Part shown: positions 13,401-23,980 of the stretch, piece by piece
How positions within the stretch are numbered: the stretch's first letter is position 1
Layout of the letters: every line of letters starts with the position of its first letter
Assembly: GCA_964019055.1 (NCBI GenBank)
Contig: OZ025211.1
Coordinates: 4,541,835-4,605,834 of the forward strand
Direction of reading: 5' to 3'
DNA: 64,000 bases
Source: Anthopleura xanthogrammica
Taxonomy: Eukaryota; Cnidaria; Anthozoa; Actiniaria; Actiniidae
Position numbers and translations under genes: made by a program
The notes under the pieces: generated by a model
What the model was told of the DNA's origin: nothing
The model's database searches: none
What the model saw: the letters and a program-made list of their open reading frames with translations, nothing else

Positions 13401-16400
13401 TGCCACCACTAATCACAACCTATCCCTACCTCGACTCTCACGTACTAGCTACTATGACACCTACCCCTACCATTTACCCCTTTCTTCTCCACCTACCACT
13501 ATACCACTAACTCCCACCACCCACACCTACCATTTCCAATTACAAACCTTCTACAATCTACCACAACCATCTGCTACCTACTACTACTACCATTACCAGC
13601 GACCACCACCAGTGCATGACCACCAGCACCGGCAAAATCTCCACCAGCTTAGTTTAAAACCTTTACTACCAACACCGCATCAGCAAACATCACCACCAAA
13701 AGATAATCGCTACGTACAACTCAAATATCAATTACTAAAAATGACCATGGTGTTTTTTTACTACTAATCATTTCAATTTTCTTTGAACAGCGAGTAATTC
13801 CGATTTTTACCTCGACTTTGGGTCAATTGGATCCGTCAGTAACTACGTCCAACTTCAAAAACCCATTCCAAGCGTGACCAAGTTTTTAGCCTGCTACTGG
13901 GTGTGGCCTACCAGTGCAGGAGGAATTTTTGGGTACAGCACACCGGCATTAGCAGATACATGGGCAGCATATGTCTACAACGATTACGTAGGCTTTTGTA
14001 TCAATGAAGCTTGGAAGTAAGTCAGAATTTTAAATAAATGGACCTTTTGATCTCAAGGCCTGGAGTGAGAGGGGCTGGTTACCCTAGGTAGTTTTAATTT
14101 TTACGGTTAGAATTGCCCTATTTCACTATGACGTCACAGCTTGTTTATGAGGGGGACAGAATCGTCTAGAACAATAGAAATTTGAAAAAAAATTCCTCTG
14201 CTAAGGAAAGTCCTATCTCAAATAGTCTGGTTTCCAAATATAAGGTGTATCGACGTTTAATAAACAATATTTATTGCATTTGATGGCTGTTAACGCTTTT
14301 CTTTGTTCTTCAAACGAATTTTATATCAATATTCTTTGTGTTGTTGCTGTTTTGTCCCCCTCTCACGACCATAATCCTCAGCGTTTAAACAATAGATTGT
14401 TTTTCTTTGACGTCATGATAAAATCGGGCAATTGTTAAGTGGATCCATGGGAGGGGAGGCGGAAGGACATAAAAACTGGGGGGGGGGGGGGCTGTAAAAT
14501 AAAACGTAAAAATCGCCGATGCAAAAAAAACAAACATCGCAATCGCCGAATCAAAAAAAAAAAATCGTAATTGGGGGGATTCGAAATTTACCCTAAAAAA
14601 AGTAGGGGGGCTCAGTCCCCCCCCCAAAGAAAAATCTCAAGTGGTCCGCCGCCGCCTACGGCCGATCGCAACTTTGCTCTTCAGGCAAGAGAATTTGATA
14701 TGATCGCCTTAGTCTTAAGACCTTCCCTACATCGGGCGCAAAGGGGGATCGGGGTACAGATCTAGAGAGGAGGGGTGGGAGCAGCTAAGAAAACCTGGAA
14801 GTGAGGCACTCCCTGGTCGGAGGTTTTAACATGATATGTGCATAAATGACTCAGCAACCGGCCCATTCATTGCATTATCATGCTGCTGGCTGCGGGGATG
14901 CACATGGCACCTCAGGAGCGTAACTAGGACATTTTGGCAAGTACGGGTCCCCATGACCTCAAACACTCCCACTTCAAAAGTAAAGTTTTTGCTTTCTATA
15001 CACTAGCAAATCTGAAAAATTCGGGAATTTCTCAAGTACGCACGTGCGTATTTGCGTGTTGGAAGGTACGCCCCTGATTCTGCTGCATATTATATGATAA
15101 GTTGATTGTTTCGTTATTTTTCATTGCCATTGTTTGAAATTCTAAAAGGAGTACATCCCTCACCATCCCACCTCAAATTTCCCTTCGCAGCACCCAGTAG
15201 ATTCACCCCTTTATAGAATAATTCATATCATATATCTATGAATAAGTTTCTTAGACATTTCACAATCACGATGTCGGATCATTTTCGTTTTAGGTACAGC
15301 GGTTATATAACTGCATTTGGCAACGGCTGGTCCCTCATCTGCTGGAAATGGAGGAACACTGATGGCAAAACAGAATTGTACAAAGATGGAAAACTGCTGA
15401 TGTCGCTAACAGGTTTTCAGACTGGCCACACTATTCCAGGAGGCGGGATTTTCATTCTCGGTCATGAGTTGGACAGCCATGGGGGAGGTTTCCAAGCAAA
15501 TCAGGCTTTGACAGGTCTGTATAGATCTATTCTTTTTGTTTGATGTGTACAATCGGATTCATTTGAATCCCTAAAATACCGCTGTTTTCTTTGATGACGA
15601 GATTCACTCAGGTTTAGTCTCATTTTATGCAAACGGTAAAAAAAAAATGCACAACGTCAACTATCAAACGCTTTGAAATTCCACGGACCTTTACCGAAAT
15701 GTACGAATATTCTACACAAGATTAAATCGTGGCTAACCCTGAGCAACAAGGGAAATATAATGCATTTTACTGATTCCGCTTCATACAAGAAAAGCAGGAA
15801 CGATAATGAATCCATTTCGGCAACAACTAAACGCTGAACTCCCGATTCTGGAACTTTTATGCTTCTATATCAGAGTTCTAACTATGCCTGTTTGCATTAA
15901 TATTGGAATGATTCAGAATAGGTTCTTTGGTAGGGAAGGGGACATTTATGGTATAACCATTCCTTATTTTGCAGTTTAGATTTTATGATTCAGATTTTCG
16001 TGGAATCCAGATCCGCGTGCACTTTTTTTGCATGGGGTTGGGAGAGGAAATGGGGGGGGGGAGGGGGGAAGGAAGTTTATCTTGTGTTTTTATCAAATCA
16101 GCAATTCAAGACCAAGAGAACTTGAGAGGTGTTTTCCCTTATTTCAAATCGAGTGTCATTCACTTCAGAATAAGAGATTAATTTGATCCATGATAATGTG
16201 AACAAGGGCTTTATTGGTAAACAACAAAATATTACTAAAGGGAATGAAACGTAAACATTAGGGAGGGGATTTCGGCCAATTGGATTTGGTCTCAGTTTAT
16301 CGGATAGACCACAGATGATCAGCCTGGCCAGAGGTTAATTTTTCTGGACTGGATATAGATGCATAATATTTTTTATTTTTTTGGTGTTTGATTGGATCTT

Positions 16401-17631
16401 ATAATTTTAAGTTTTTAATTGATCACTCACTCTGTGTCTATCTGCATGTTGAATACGTAGGTTACCTGGGTCACCTTAATATTTGGGACCAATTTGAAGG
16501 AAACCAGGTTGCAATGGAAGAAATGACCAGAGGTGCTTCACACTTCGAAGGTAACCTTGTCACCTGGAGTAGCTTAAGGGACAAAATATATGGCACCATA
16601 ACTGTAGTGGAGACTTCTTCTTGTACATTGGCCGGTAAGAGTCATCCTTACCTAACATATATTTAACATTTATATAATTGTTTTAGTATCATTACTCAGG
16701 TGATTATTCAAAATTTTCAAGGATTTGTATGTGAAACACAGCCATGGCCCGACCAGCCTCTTTTTCATATTTTTGGCACAGATGCTTAACTTATAACTCA
16801 GCAAACAATAAGCAATTATTGGACGAGGTTGAGCAAAATATCGTGATTTGTTAGTGGCGAGCAAGCAATTATTCGCCGATGCCGAAGGCAGTTCATGAGG
16901 GAACCGAGCCAACGTTACTGCGCATGAGCAGACTGTTATTTGCAGCAAAATGGCTTTGCACAGTAATGCGCATGAGCAGACCGTTATTTGTAGGCAGTTA
17001 TTTGCAGTTCTCTCGGCCAATCAAAATGACGGGACAAATAATTTGATGATAATTATCATTATTCTTTGAAACTGCACAGTTACTAATTCATTCATGGTAT
17101 TTCATATGAAGACAAAATATTTTCTCAAATCAAAATATTTCCAAAATATTTAATTAAGCTTTTCCTTTATGCAAATTAGGAGCGACCGATATTGCATAAA
17201 GTCTAAGGGGATGTGAAAGTGGTGCATGAGTGAAATTAAGGAATTTCCTAGAGACAAGCCTTTAATATTGCTGGCACAATGTTGTTGTTGTTGGTGGTGG
17301 TGGTGGTGTTGTTGTTGTTGTTGTTGTCGGTGTTGTTGTTGTTGTTAGGGAAATGTGTAGCCTGTAAGCTAGAACACGTTGGAATCATTTATTTTCAGAT
17401 TTCTTGACACAACAGTTACGAGACAAGTGGTGCAAAGATAATGTCACTCCAGGAAGTTCTTGCTCTGGTCTTTACACTCTTTTTGACAGAGACATTAACA
17501 ATAATGGCAGAAGGCTCCGATGCTACTGCAAGAATACATTGTTCCAAAATTCCACTGGTCTTTATACATACGTATACGCTACATCTGAGTATTACACAAA
17601 ACAAGAACTAAGACTTATCAAAAATCTCTGA
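4304..17631 (+). CDS. secreted PAN-EGF-triple pentraxin protein (11 exons)
   Basis: Exons: 4304-4457, 7989-8212, 8598-8727, 9049-9283, 10027-10418, 11384-11609, 12086-12480, 13791-14016, 15294-15514, 16461-16634, 17399-17631. All introns are GT-AG, the phases join, and the total is 2610 bases (869 residues plus TGA). Order: signal peptide, PAN/apple (about 52-126), EGF (127-169), pentraxin 1 (170-378), pentraxin 2 (379-585), pentraxin 3 (586-792), C-terminal tail (793-869). There is no transmembrane segment after the signal peptide, so it is predicted to be secreted. Pentraxins are calcium-dependent lectin-like folds used in pattern recognition and matrix binding; PAN and EGF domains mediate protein or carbohydrate contacts. 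A role in recognition or matrix is inference. An alternative start at 4352 would give 853 residues. Confidence 0.85.
4742..5249. mobile_element. MITE-like inverted-repeat element
   Basis: The left arm near 4768-4810 (cgttccaaactaaaat, then ccaaactagaaaaatccg) is matched in inverse orientation at 5171-5212 (attttagtttagaacg). Weaker complementarity extends outward to ggtttaat at 4742 and attaaacg ending at 5249. Between the arms is a tandem duplication with a 67-bp period (4837-4903 and 4904-4970). There is no coding capacity, so this is probably a non-autonomous DNA element. Confidence 0.55.
6380..7800 (+). pseudogene. Penelope-like retroelement remnant
   Basis: Translated plus-strand pieces, in order, match landmarks of Penelope-like elements. 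They are an N-terminal segment near 6385-6480 (DKNIIILRAVDKGNSKVVMD), the catalytic YVDDT box (6572-6586), YLNRQDINIKF near 7082, LPFLDIQ (near 7146), KPLLSVLKD (near 7600) and a linker ending IYAIPCGDC (near 7700) that in intact elements precedes the GIY-YIG endonuclease. Most of the fingers and palm are deleted between about 6490 and 6570, the frame shifts several times, and stops interrupt it, including a TAA at 6606-6608. It is a dead copy inside an intron. Confidence 0.75.
6601..7080. repeat. 30-bp minisatellite inside the retroelement
   Basis: Sixteen units of 30 bp. Variants are ccagattg, ctatattg and ctagattg cores and ccaca or ccgca ends. In the reverse transcriptase frame each unit encodes NDQIEAFHNQ or close variants (NDYIEAFRNQ, KDQIEAFHNQ). 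That is the segment just after the YVDD box, so the array arose by tandem amplification of reverse transcriptase codons. Because 30 is divisible by 3, long repetitive frames exist on both strands. I do not regard these as genes. Confidence 0.9.
7989..8212 (+). CDS. exon 2: PAN/apple domain
   Basis: The segment with MDCVLECLSADQCVSYNY and a later TCELNN has the Cys spacing of a PAN_1/apple domain (C-x3-C, then C-x-S-Y-N-Y, then CEL). It follows directly on the signal peptide, as in many cnidarian secreted proteins. Phase 1 in, phase 0 out, donor gtaaca. Confidence 0.8.
8598..8727 (+). CDS. exon 3: EGF-like domain
   Basis: Six-cysteine EGF pattern ([18 protein letters not shown], then CVCQ, then HCEQW). 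The acceptor is tccacag and the donor gtaagc. Phase 0 in, phase 1 out. It links the PAN domain to the first pentraxin domain. Confidence 0.85.
9049..10418 (+). CDS. exons 4-5: pentraxin domain 1
   Basis: Exons 9049-9283 and 10027-10418 (235 and 392 bases). The first half contains TFPQKSTEDF and LTICVWLN, matching the pentraxin start and first conserved Cys. The second half contains WHHLCFSWDN and FYVDG, the pentraxin signature region, with N at the last signature position instead of S. The exon 5 acceptor at ctag before 10027 is fixed by phase (AG joined to C). Confidence 0.85.
10480..11345. repeat. trinucleotide microsatellite block filling an intron
   Basis: Three low-complexity tracts follow one another in the 10419-11383 intron: TTG/GTT-rich (about 10480-10555), GATGATAAT-type (about 10556-11140) and TTGCTG-type (about 11150-11340). 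Long frames rich in Ile, Met, Ser or His on both strands are by-products of the repeat, not genes. Confidence 0.95.
11384..12480 (+). CDS. exons 6-7: pentraxin domain 2
   Basis: Exons 11384-11609 (226 bases) and 12086-12480 (395 bases). The first half carries YIKMPFKTSLREVTVCFWSR, the second LWHHYCYTWESTGG followed by VVFIDG. HYCYTWES fits the pentraxin signature H-x-C-x-[ST]-W-x-[ST] exactly, so this is the best preserved of the three domains. The 226-base exon has no suitable ATG, so it is easy to miss without splice reasoning. Confidence 0.88.
11715..12040. mobile_element. MITE with 15-bp terminal inverted repeats
   Basis: The left end caaggcctactctgg (11715-11729) is the exact inverse of the right end ccagagtaggccttg (12026-12040). 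Internally the motif ggcgatattgagcgcagg recurs. A gttc immediately precedes the left end and follows the right end, a possible target duplication. It lies in the intron of pentraxin domain 2. Confidence 0.65.
12636..13046. mobile_element. inverted-repeat element, 411 bp
   Basis: tggactacttcgacgatg at 12636 is mirrored by the inverse sequence ending at 13046 (catcgtcgaagtagtcca). Complementarity continues inward through ggcggccat. There is no transposase frame, so it is probably a non-autonomous DNA transposon in the intron before pentraxin domain 3. Confidence 0.65.
13046..13720. repeat. G-poor CAC/TAC-type degenerate tract
   Basis: About 670 bases of degenerate accactacc-type trinucleotides with very few G on the plus strand. 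The frames in it are rich in Pro, Thr, Ser and Tyr and have no domain. It lies in an intron and is best read as an old degenerate simple repeat. Confidence 0.85.
13791..16634 (+). CDS. exons 8-10: pentraxin domain 3
   Basis: Exons 13791-14016 (226), 15294-15514 (221) and 16461-16634 (174). The first exon has LDFGSIGSVSNYVQLQ and FLACYWVW. The second has LICWKWRNTDG in place of the canonical signature, with the His and the final Ser lost, then ELYKDG. The third has YLGHLNIWD. Exons 9 plus 10 total 395 bases, exactly the size of exon 7, so the same half-domain carries one additional intron here. Donor gtctgt after 15514 is weaker than the others but needed for frame. Confidence 0.82.
14440..14680. 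repeat. low-complexity intronic block with G and C homopolymers
   Basis: Intron 8 contains a G run near 14478-14491, two related segments (aaatcgccgatgcaaaaaaaa, shortened here in effect to an aatcgccga motif seen twice) and a C run near 14617. The frames across it are low complexity. It may be a degraded repeat; the family is unknown. Confidence 0.45.
17283..17347. repeat. TTG/GGT microsatellite before the last exon
   Basis: A run of ttg, ggt and gtt triplets ends about 50 bases before the exon 11 acceptor (attttcag, exon from 17399). Confidence 0.9.
17399..17631 (+). CDS. exon 11: C-terminal tail of the pentraxin protein
   Basis: Encodes 77 residues ending in TGA at 17629-17631. It has four Cys (KWCKD, SSCSG and RCYCK), three N-glycosylation sequons (NVT, NST and the like) and no domain I recognise. 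The two close Cys pairs suggest a small disulfide-bonded extension. Phase joins cleanly from exon 10 (G plus AT gives Asp). Confidence 0.8.
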
Positions 17632-17684
17632 AATTGCAAAAGGTAAAAAAATTGACTAACTTTTCTTAAGCTGCTACTACACGA

Positions 17685-17945
17685 GCAATTTCTCCTTGAC
17701 AAGTATTTTTGACAATTTTCATTGCTCGCTTAGACGATTAGCAAGTTTTCCTTAACATTTTTTTATTGACAAGGTTTCCTTGCTCGTGTAGATGATGAAC
17801 AAGTTTTCCTTGACAAGTTTCATTCAGTGATGTAAAAGGCTGGGAACTAATCTCATTAATATTCCTTGCCACATTTTCCTTGTTGTCCGTCTACACGAGC
17901 AAATTTCATCCTTGACAACTTTTCCTTGTCAAGGAAAAATTGTTC
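17685..17945. mobile_element. palindromic repeat region after the pentraxin gene
   Basis: The motif ctacacgagcaa occurs directly (about 17694 and 17890) and inverted (ttgctcgtgtag about 17782), interspersed with many ttccttgacaag-type segments. It lies within 60-320 bases of the stop codon, possibly in the 3' UTR. This looks like a small inverted-repeat element with several internal rearrangements. Confidence 0.45.
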
Positions 17946-20929
17946 ATTTTACTCCATCTACATCATCTAGATGCGGCTTTACTTTTGGCATGATGGGGTT
18001 TCTTATTCTTCTTGTTCTTGTTCTTTCTTTTATTTCTTTTCTCTTTTTTTTACTTTCGGTTATTTTTTTTTTCTATTTTAGGGTGGGGGATTCTTTTAAA
18101 ATCACACGTCAATTCCCTTGAGAGTGATGCTTTTATTTTTTCGTTGACGATTGAAAAATTATATCAATAGACCTCTTGCTCTATATCCAAACCTGGGGTC
18201 AGAATATCAAAAAGGGTTTCAATCCTCAATACAAAGGAATTATTTTGTTTTGACCTCCAGACGATTGGGACTAGTAATGCAAGGGGTCTATACCTTATAA
18301 GACGGAGAGGTTTTTAATCAAGGTGACTATATTCCTACTATTATTGACAAGAATCTATGAAGAAGTTTTCGAACCACGATATTTTAAAGGGAAACTTAAT
18401 GCTGATTTGAGATCATGAAGGAAAAGGGAGATGTTCCGCGATGGTTGTCTAGCTTAACAAGCTTTTTTTTAAACGAGTAGGAGTGTTATAACAGGTATAA
18501 AAGCACGAGGCGTATCCGATTGGATTTAGATGATTAAATACAGGCGTATCTGCAAGTTTTCGAAAAGTAGGGAGCGAAAAACAATCTTCTACGAAAATTT
18601 CTAATGCCATCAGCACTGTTATTCATGTTTTTTGTATTTTTCTTGAACCTTTTTAAAGTCAAAGTTAATTGGTTTTTGAGCACGTGCACGCTTACCCCTG
18701 CGCTGAAATTGAATATTTGATATTACTCAGCAGTCACCTGAAATGGGAAACCATTGTGCACAAAATTAAAACCTCTCCTGTTGCTTATAATGCTTTTCAT
18801 ATTTCTATACGACTCCTGAGATAACTCCAGGCACATTTACTTGAGCTTTAATTAGGTTTTATCGATCATATTTACAATAAATTTGACAACCTGCAAAAAA
18901 AAAAGACCAGTACCAGAGTTTGAAAATTGTCGATGGTTGCAGAAATAGGAAAAAACAAAACACACACATATTGATATATTATCACTTGCACTTATATTTA
19001 AGATATATCACTTATAAATATTTGCGACTTTCTTCATTGACAGCAGAGCCTAAAATCTTTGACAATACCTTTTTTATTTATTTAAGGAATTGTATTTGAC
19101 ATGTAGTGGTTTAAAGTTTAACCTACTGTTCTAGAACAAGCTTGAAATATTATCAATAGTTTGAATATTTTGAATGAATAATAAATCAATTATTGGATTC
19201 GGCTATCGTATAATAAATATCTGTAGTTTGAATATGCCTTCGCATTTTGCAATAAAAGTCGGCTAAATAAAGCAAATGAGCATGAAACAAGTTTCCATTT
19301 TTGAATTATTTATTCACAAGAACTCAAGCAAGCTAGTTTTAAATGATATTTATAAATGAAAAAGTTTATAACTGATGTTTAATTATGCTTTTATTTTATT
19401 TGTCTAAAAATAGAATAGAAATAAAAGTAAAAATTCATACGCGTGTTGTTTTTTTTTTTTTTTTGTTTTTTGTTTTTTTTTTTTTGCTTGGCAATAAGTA
19501 AATAAATGTGATTCTTGTATTTTAATATTGAATCATGACAGCGGACGTCGTAATTTAAATCTGCTGGGGGAAAGCCGATCTGTTTAATCTTTCTTTCAGA
19601 CTTAGTTATAACTGAGTTAAACTGCTTGTTATTGGGTCCTTTTAAATTGAATTTGCCAGTACGTTCATTTTCATTCATTTGCCCTTAAAGGCAAGCAAAT
19701 TGGGCCTGGATTAAGCGATGCTACTTTCTTTCCGTTTCTCTCTCCCTCAACTGTTTCTCAGTCTATCGATTAAAAAAAGATTATATTTAAAGTTTGTATT
19801 GAGAATTAGTAACAAAATATTAGAATGACTGATTCCGATAATCTATACAAGGCAGTGTTTACTACGGTAAGCAGAAAATAAAAAAAGAGAAAGAAGGGAG
19901 GAAGAAAATGATGGGAGGAAAAAAGGGAAGAAGGAAAGAAGGAAGGAAGGAAGGAAGGAAGGAAGAAAGAAAAAAGACACAAAGAAAAGAATTAAGAACG
20001 GGTGAAAAAAGGCAAGGAAAGGGAAAAAAGTAAAAGAAAAAGTCTATCATAGAAAAATCTTATTATGGATTATTTAATTTAGAACTAAAGTACATTTCGG
20101 CTAAATTGATCCTTTTCCTGTGCCATTTCATTGCCTTTACCATAAACAATTTTACTCTTATTTACCTTAATTTAAAAAGCGTAAGAGAGTTACAAGCATC
20201 ATTAGATATCTTCGATCCACGGGAAGATCCATCTAGTCTATTATATTCGTCGAGTTTTAATTTGAAGGAAATGAACTAGACAGTGTTATCGGCACTGAAG
20301 TGACAACCAAGTGTGCACCGATAACCAAAAACCAGTATAATGACGGGGAAAAAAACCTATGGACCACTTAGTATATACATGTGCACCTTGTTACTCAGCT
20401 CAAAACCTGAACACTAAAAGGTTCGCTCGTGTTGAGTACGTTGGGCTTTTAATGGTTCTCGCAAGTAAGGATTAAGCATTCACGAATAAGATAATACGAA
20501 TAAGATGGATAAAAATCAAAGCTTTCATCACGAGTAAAGACAGATATTCCCAGCATGAATATGGTCTAAAATAAACATTTACAGAAAGGGTATTTTTTTG
20601 TCGGGAAGGTGTGAGTTAGGATTTTTTATTAAGGAACTCGATGTAGTTATTATCGTATGGTTGTTGCAGGTGTTTTGGAAATTAACTAGGAATGGAAATT
20701 ACAAGGAAATGCTCTCATAAGTCTAGGAAATAGGAAAATACCATCGTACGAGGAATGCGGCTCTAAAACAGCTGAATGCATCATGTTGTTACATGCTGAG
20801 CAGTGGTTTCATTTTGCTAGTGAGCTTGCTTCTTGAAATTAACTTTAGCTAGGATCACAGAACGAAGTACTTGTACTTGGGGGTAGTCAGGAACATATAT
20901 TTCGCTCAATCTAAGCCACAAATACCGCG
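17946..20929. other. intergenic region between pentraxin gene and GPCR
   Basis: AT-rich with no supportable exon. It contains a T homopolymer near 19450-19485 and a purine-rich ggaa repeat at about 19880-20040. An AATAAA at 18876 is a possible but distant polyadenylation signal for the pentraxin gene. The last few hundred bases should include the GPCR promoter, which I cannot define. Confidence 0.6.
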
Positions 20930-22048
20930 ATGTTGTCTTTGTTTCTCAGCCCAAACATTTCTAACAGCAGTTATGGCAATATCCTATCGAGTGATGTTTC
21001 CCCACGAAATCGTGGTCTGAAGATAACATTTTGCATGGTGGTCGGTGTTCTTGCACTTCTAGGGAATTTGTTGGTAATACTCGCCGTCTGTCGTGTTCCT
21101 CGTATGAAAACCACAACATTTTACCTCATAGTAAACATGTCCGTCAGTGATATTCTCTTCACTGTCATTTCTATGCCTCCATTTATCCTTGGCATTGCTG
21201 GCTATGGGTTGCTTGCTGGAGGCACTTTGGGGTCCTTTCTTTGCAAGTTTGTCAATTCATGTACGTTTGGCTTGATGGCCAGCTCAGTGCTGACAATGGC
21301 CGCTATAGCTTTTGATCGATTTTTCGCCATCACTAAACCCATGAGAGACACCATCAACATGGTGATACTTAAAAGAATCGTCATTGCTATATGGCTAATA
21401 AGTTTCTTAACGTCTTCTCCGTTGATCTACTCAATCCGACTTGGCCAAGACAAAATTGGAAGCTTTTGCTACGAACAGTGGTCCCCGGTATTTGACGAAG
21501 AAACCGGTAGTCGTATGTACACTTTGTTTGGCTTCGTTGTAATCTACATGTTACCTTTCATCAGCATAGCTGTCTTATATTCCCTGGTCGCAAGTCATTT
21601 GTGGTTTGGAAAAAGTCCTTTCATGGCCAGCAATGGTCAAACACAGATCAACTTGCTAAAATCAAGACGTAAGGTTGTCATTATGCTGATTACTGTCCTA
21701 ATATTCTTCATCATTTGCTGGCTTCCTCTCCAAATCATGACACTTTTGGCCTACTTTTCAGAGATCCAAGTTAACAGAGAAATCTTGTTTATGGGGGAGT
21801 TTTTAGTACGGACAAATGCTGCTATCAATCCAATGTTGTATGTGATTTTTAGCAGTACGTTTCGCCAAGCAGTCAAGGATGCCTTTGTCAGGTCGCGCCG
21901 CACAACAAGCCATTCTATTATCAACACAAGTCCCGAAAAGGAGAACTCAGATCGCAGAATGTCTGTTCCGGTCAGCTATTTCAGAAAAATGTCTATTTAT
22001 CATCATAATGACAGCTCCTCAAGCATAAAAAGAGAAACTACTTTATAA
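20930..22048 (+). CDS. class A (rhodopsin-like) GPCR, single exon
   Basis: 372 residues, uninterrupted. The extracellular N terminus has sequons (NIS, NSS). Landmarks: GN at 45-46 (TM1), NMSVSD with D74 (TM2), C105 and C180 for the ECL2 disulfide, DRF at 129-131 instead of DRY (TM3), W155 (TM4), P209 (TM5), CWLP at 263-266 (TM6) and NPMLY at 300-304 (TM7). A basic KSRRK precedes TM6, and the C-terminal tail is Ser-rich. The overall pattern is that of peptide-type class A receptors, which are abundant and often intronless in cnidarians. The ligand cannot be assigned. It signals at the plasma membrane through G proteins. The gene lies between, and is unrelated to, the modular extracellular-protein genes. 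Confidence 0.95.
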   Translation: MLSLFLSPNISNSSYGNILSSDVSPRNRGLKITFCMVVGVLALLGNLLVILAVCRVPRMKTTTFYLIVNMSVSDILFTVISMPPFILGIAGYGLLAGGTLGSFLCKFVNSCTFGLMASSVLTMAAIAFDRFFAITKPMRDTINMVILKRIVIAIWLISFLTSSPLIYSIRLGQDKIGSFCYEQWSPVFDEETGSRMYTLFGFVVIYMLPFISIAVLYSLVASHLWFGKSPFMASNGQTQINLLKSRRKVVIMLITVLIFFIICWLPLQIMTLLAYFSEIQVNREILFMGEFLVRTNAAINPMLYVIFSSTFRQAVKDAFVRSRRTTSHSIINTSPEKENSDRRMSVPVSYFRKMSIYHHNDSSSSIKRETTL

Positions 22049-22350
22049 ATGATGCATGGAGCAGAATGACAGTAACCGTATGAAATGTATCAACATTTAT
22101 TACCTTTAAATTGTGACAGTTCCTTCCTTGATAAAAATATATGAGAAAATGGAAAGTATACTTCACATTCTGTAAATAATATTCACTCGTCCTGAAACGT
22201 TAGTCGCTATTATTGACTGGTACTACATAATGCGTAACATTTCTTTTCGCAGTTTAGACGTTCAATATGTTCTTCGTATCATTTTCCCCCAAAAACGTGC
22301 GCACTGCCATTCGACATTAGTAACTAAAGGATTGACTGAGTGGTCAGATC

Positions 22351-22356
22351 AATAAA
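22351..22356 (+). terminator. probable polyadenylation signal of the GPCR gene
   Basis: AATAAA about 300 bases after the GPCR stop codon; the first such hexamer I see downstream. Confidence 0.45.
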
Positions 22357-23542
22357 CTTTTAGGGGAGCGCCTGTCGTAAATATAGATATTCCAAAAATC
22401 TAATGTCGTTTTTCAGTCGCCTTTGGCATCGATTACAGCCAGGCTTTAAGAAAACACAGACAGGGCCGGGGTTTATGAGTAAAGAAAGAGAGAGAGAGGG
22501 TGTGAGTGAAGAAGATAAAAAAAAAACAATTAATTTTGGTACATGGAATTTTATTATTATAGAGGTGGGTGGCTACACGCCCTTGAGCTACGTGGCAAAG
22601 CAATAACATCCGTTACCAAATTCAAGTCTAAATTGTAGTTGCTTCGAACATCATGATGGGCTATAGATTATTATAAAATGGATGCTAAGAATATCTATCA
22701 GGAAAAAAAATCAGGTTCAAGAGGCCCAACCCATCGTTCTAATGGATAAGATCTTAATTTAACGGTCGTATATATTTAAAAACAATAAAAAGTACTCTTT
22801 ACGAGATCGATTTAGCCCTCAGCTCAACAAGAAAAGGGAACTCAACTAATCGATTTCACTCGTCCTAGATTTAAAACGACATTACTTTAAAACACTTTAT
22901 ATACAGATATAATCCTCGTGATAATAAATACAGCGAAAAAAATCATGGCAATTACCTTATCCTTTCTATAAGATGGCGACATTAAGTCTTGAACATTTAA
23001 TTCGTTGCCTAAAGCTATCCAGCCAAACAGGCGCTACACCACAAGAAGCCAATTTGAACTGGCGAATCAATTTTCGTCCTCATTGGATTAAAAAGTCAAG
23101 ATGTTATTTCTAAAGGCCTTTATTTGGATACAAGTTCCTTTTAAAGTTTCCTCATAATTACTTGTTTTCTTCCTTGCATATACATCCAGATACATATGTT
23201 TTCCTTTCCCTTCCTTTAGCTTTCTTTCATTTTACACCCTATTATTTGCTGTAGCTATCATACTTATAATTACTTCTTTGGATTTCCATATCTTTCTATT
23301 TTCTTTCTGTTATGAATATCGTTCTTATTTAACATTTTCATTTTATTATTTCGTTTCATAACTTAACATACATTGTTTCTTACGATACGTTTTGTCTTTG
23401 TTTCGATAAACAGCAAGCATGTAAGACATGTCAAAAACACTCTAACTTTCCTCCCCGTCAAATGTACTACTTAATCTACCAGATTCTCTTTCGGTTCTAT
23501 CCATCATAATCATCATGCAGCTCATCGTAGAAATCGAAACAG

Positions 23543-23980
23543 ACGTCACTCAGTTGGTTAATGCGCGGCCTTTAGAGATAGAGGTCTATGGTTCGATCCT
23601 CAGGATCTCCTCTCAGTTTCGACTTCTCTCTAATCCGTGTAGCTTCAGCTTTGAATACTCTTAAAACAGAGCACTGATTGAGAGAGGGGGTAAAGTGCGC
23701 ACCGTCGGCTTCCACTGATATCAGTTGAACTTCAACTGAAGGAACTATCACCGTTTATATAGGGACTTTCCCTTTTTTTATCGAGACAACGATGACTGTT
23801 CCATGTTAGTATCTACAGTTCTATCTAAGAACTGTAAATCTATGGAACTCTTTGCCGACTCTATTCTTGTGCAAGCTGATAATATAACCATTTTCAAAAG
23901 CAAAATTTCAAAACATATGTAATCAGCTGACCACACAACCCATATTCCTCTGCAAGAGGTGGTGGCTGTTTTGGGGAATA

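Noticed and set aside
13115..13767. Pro/Thr/Tyr-rich frames
   Set aside because: They lie in the degenerate CAC/TAC tract of an intron and lack splice-compatible phase.
23543..23620. A functional tRNA gene
   Set aside because: Only the A and B box regions match. The acceptor stem and anticodon arm are absent, and a SINE body follows.
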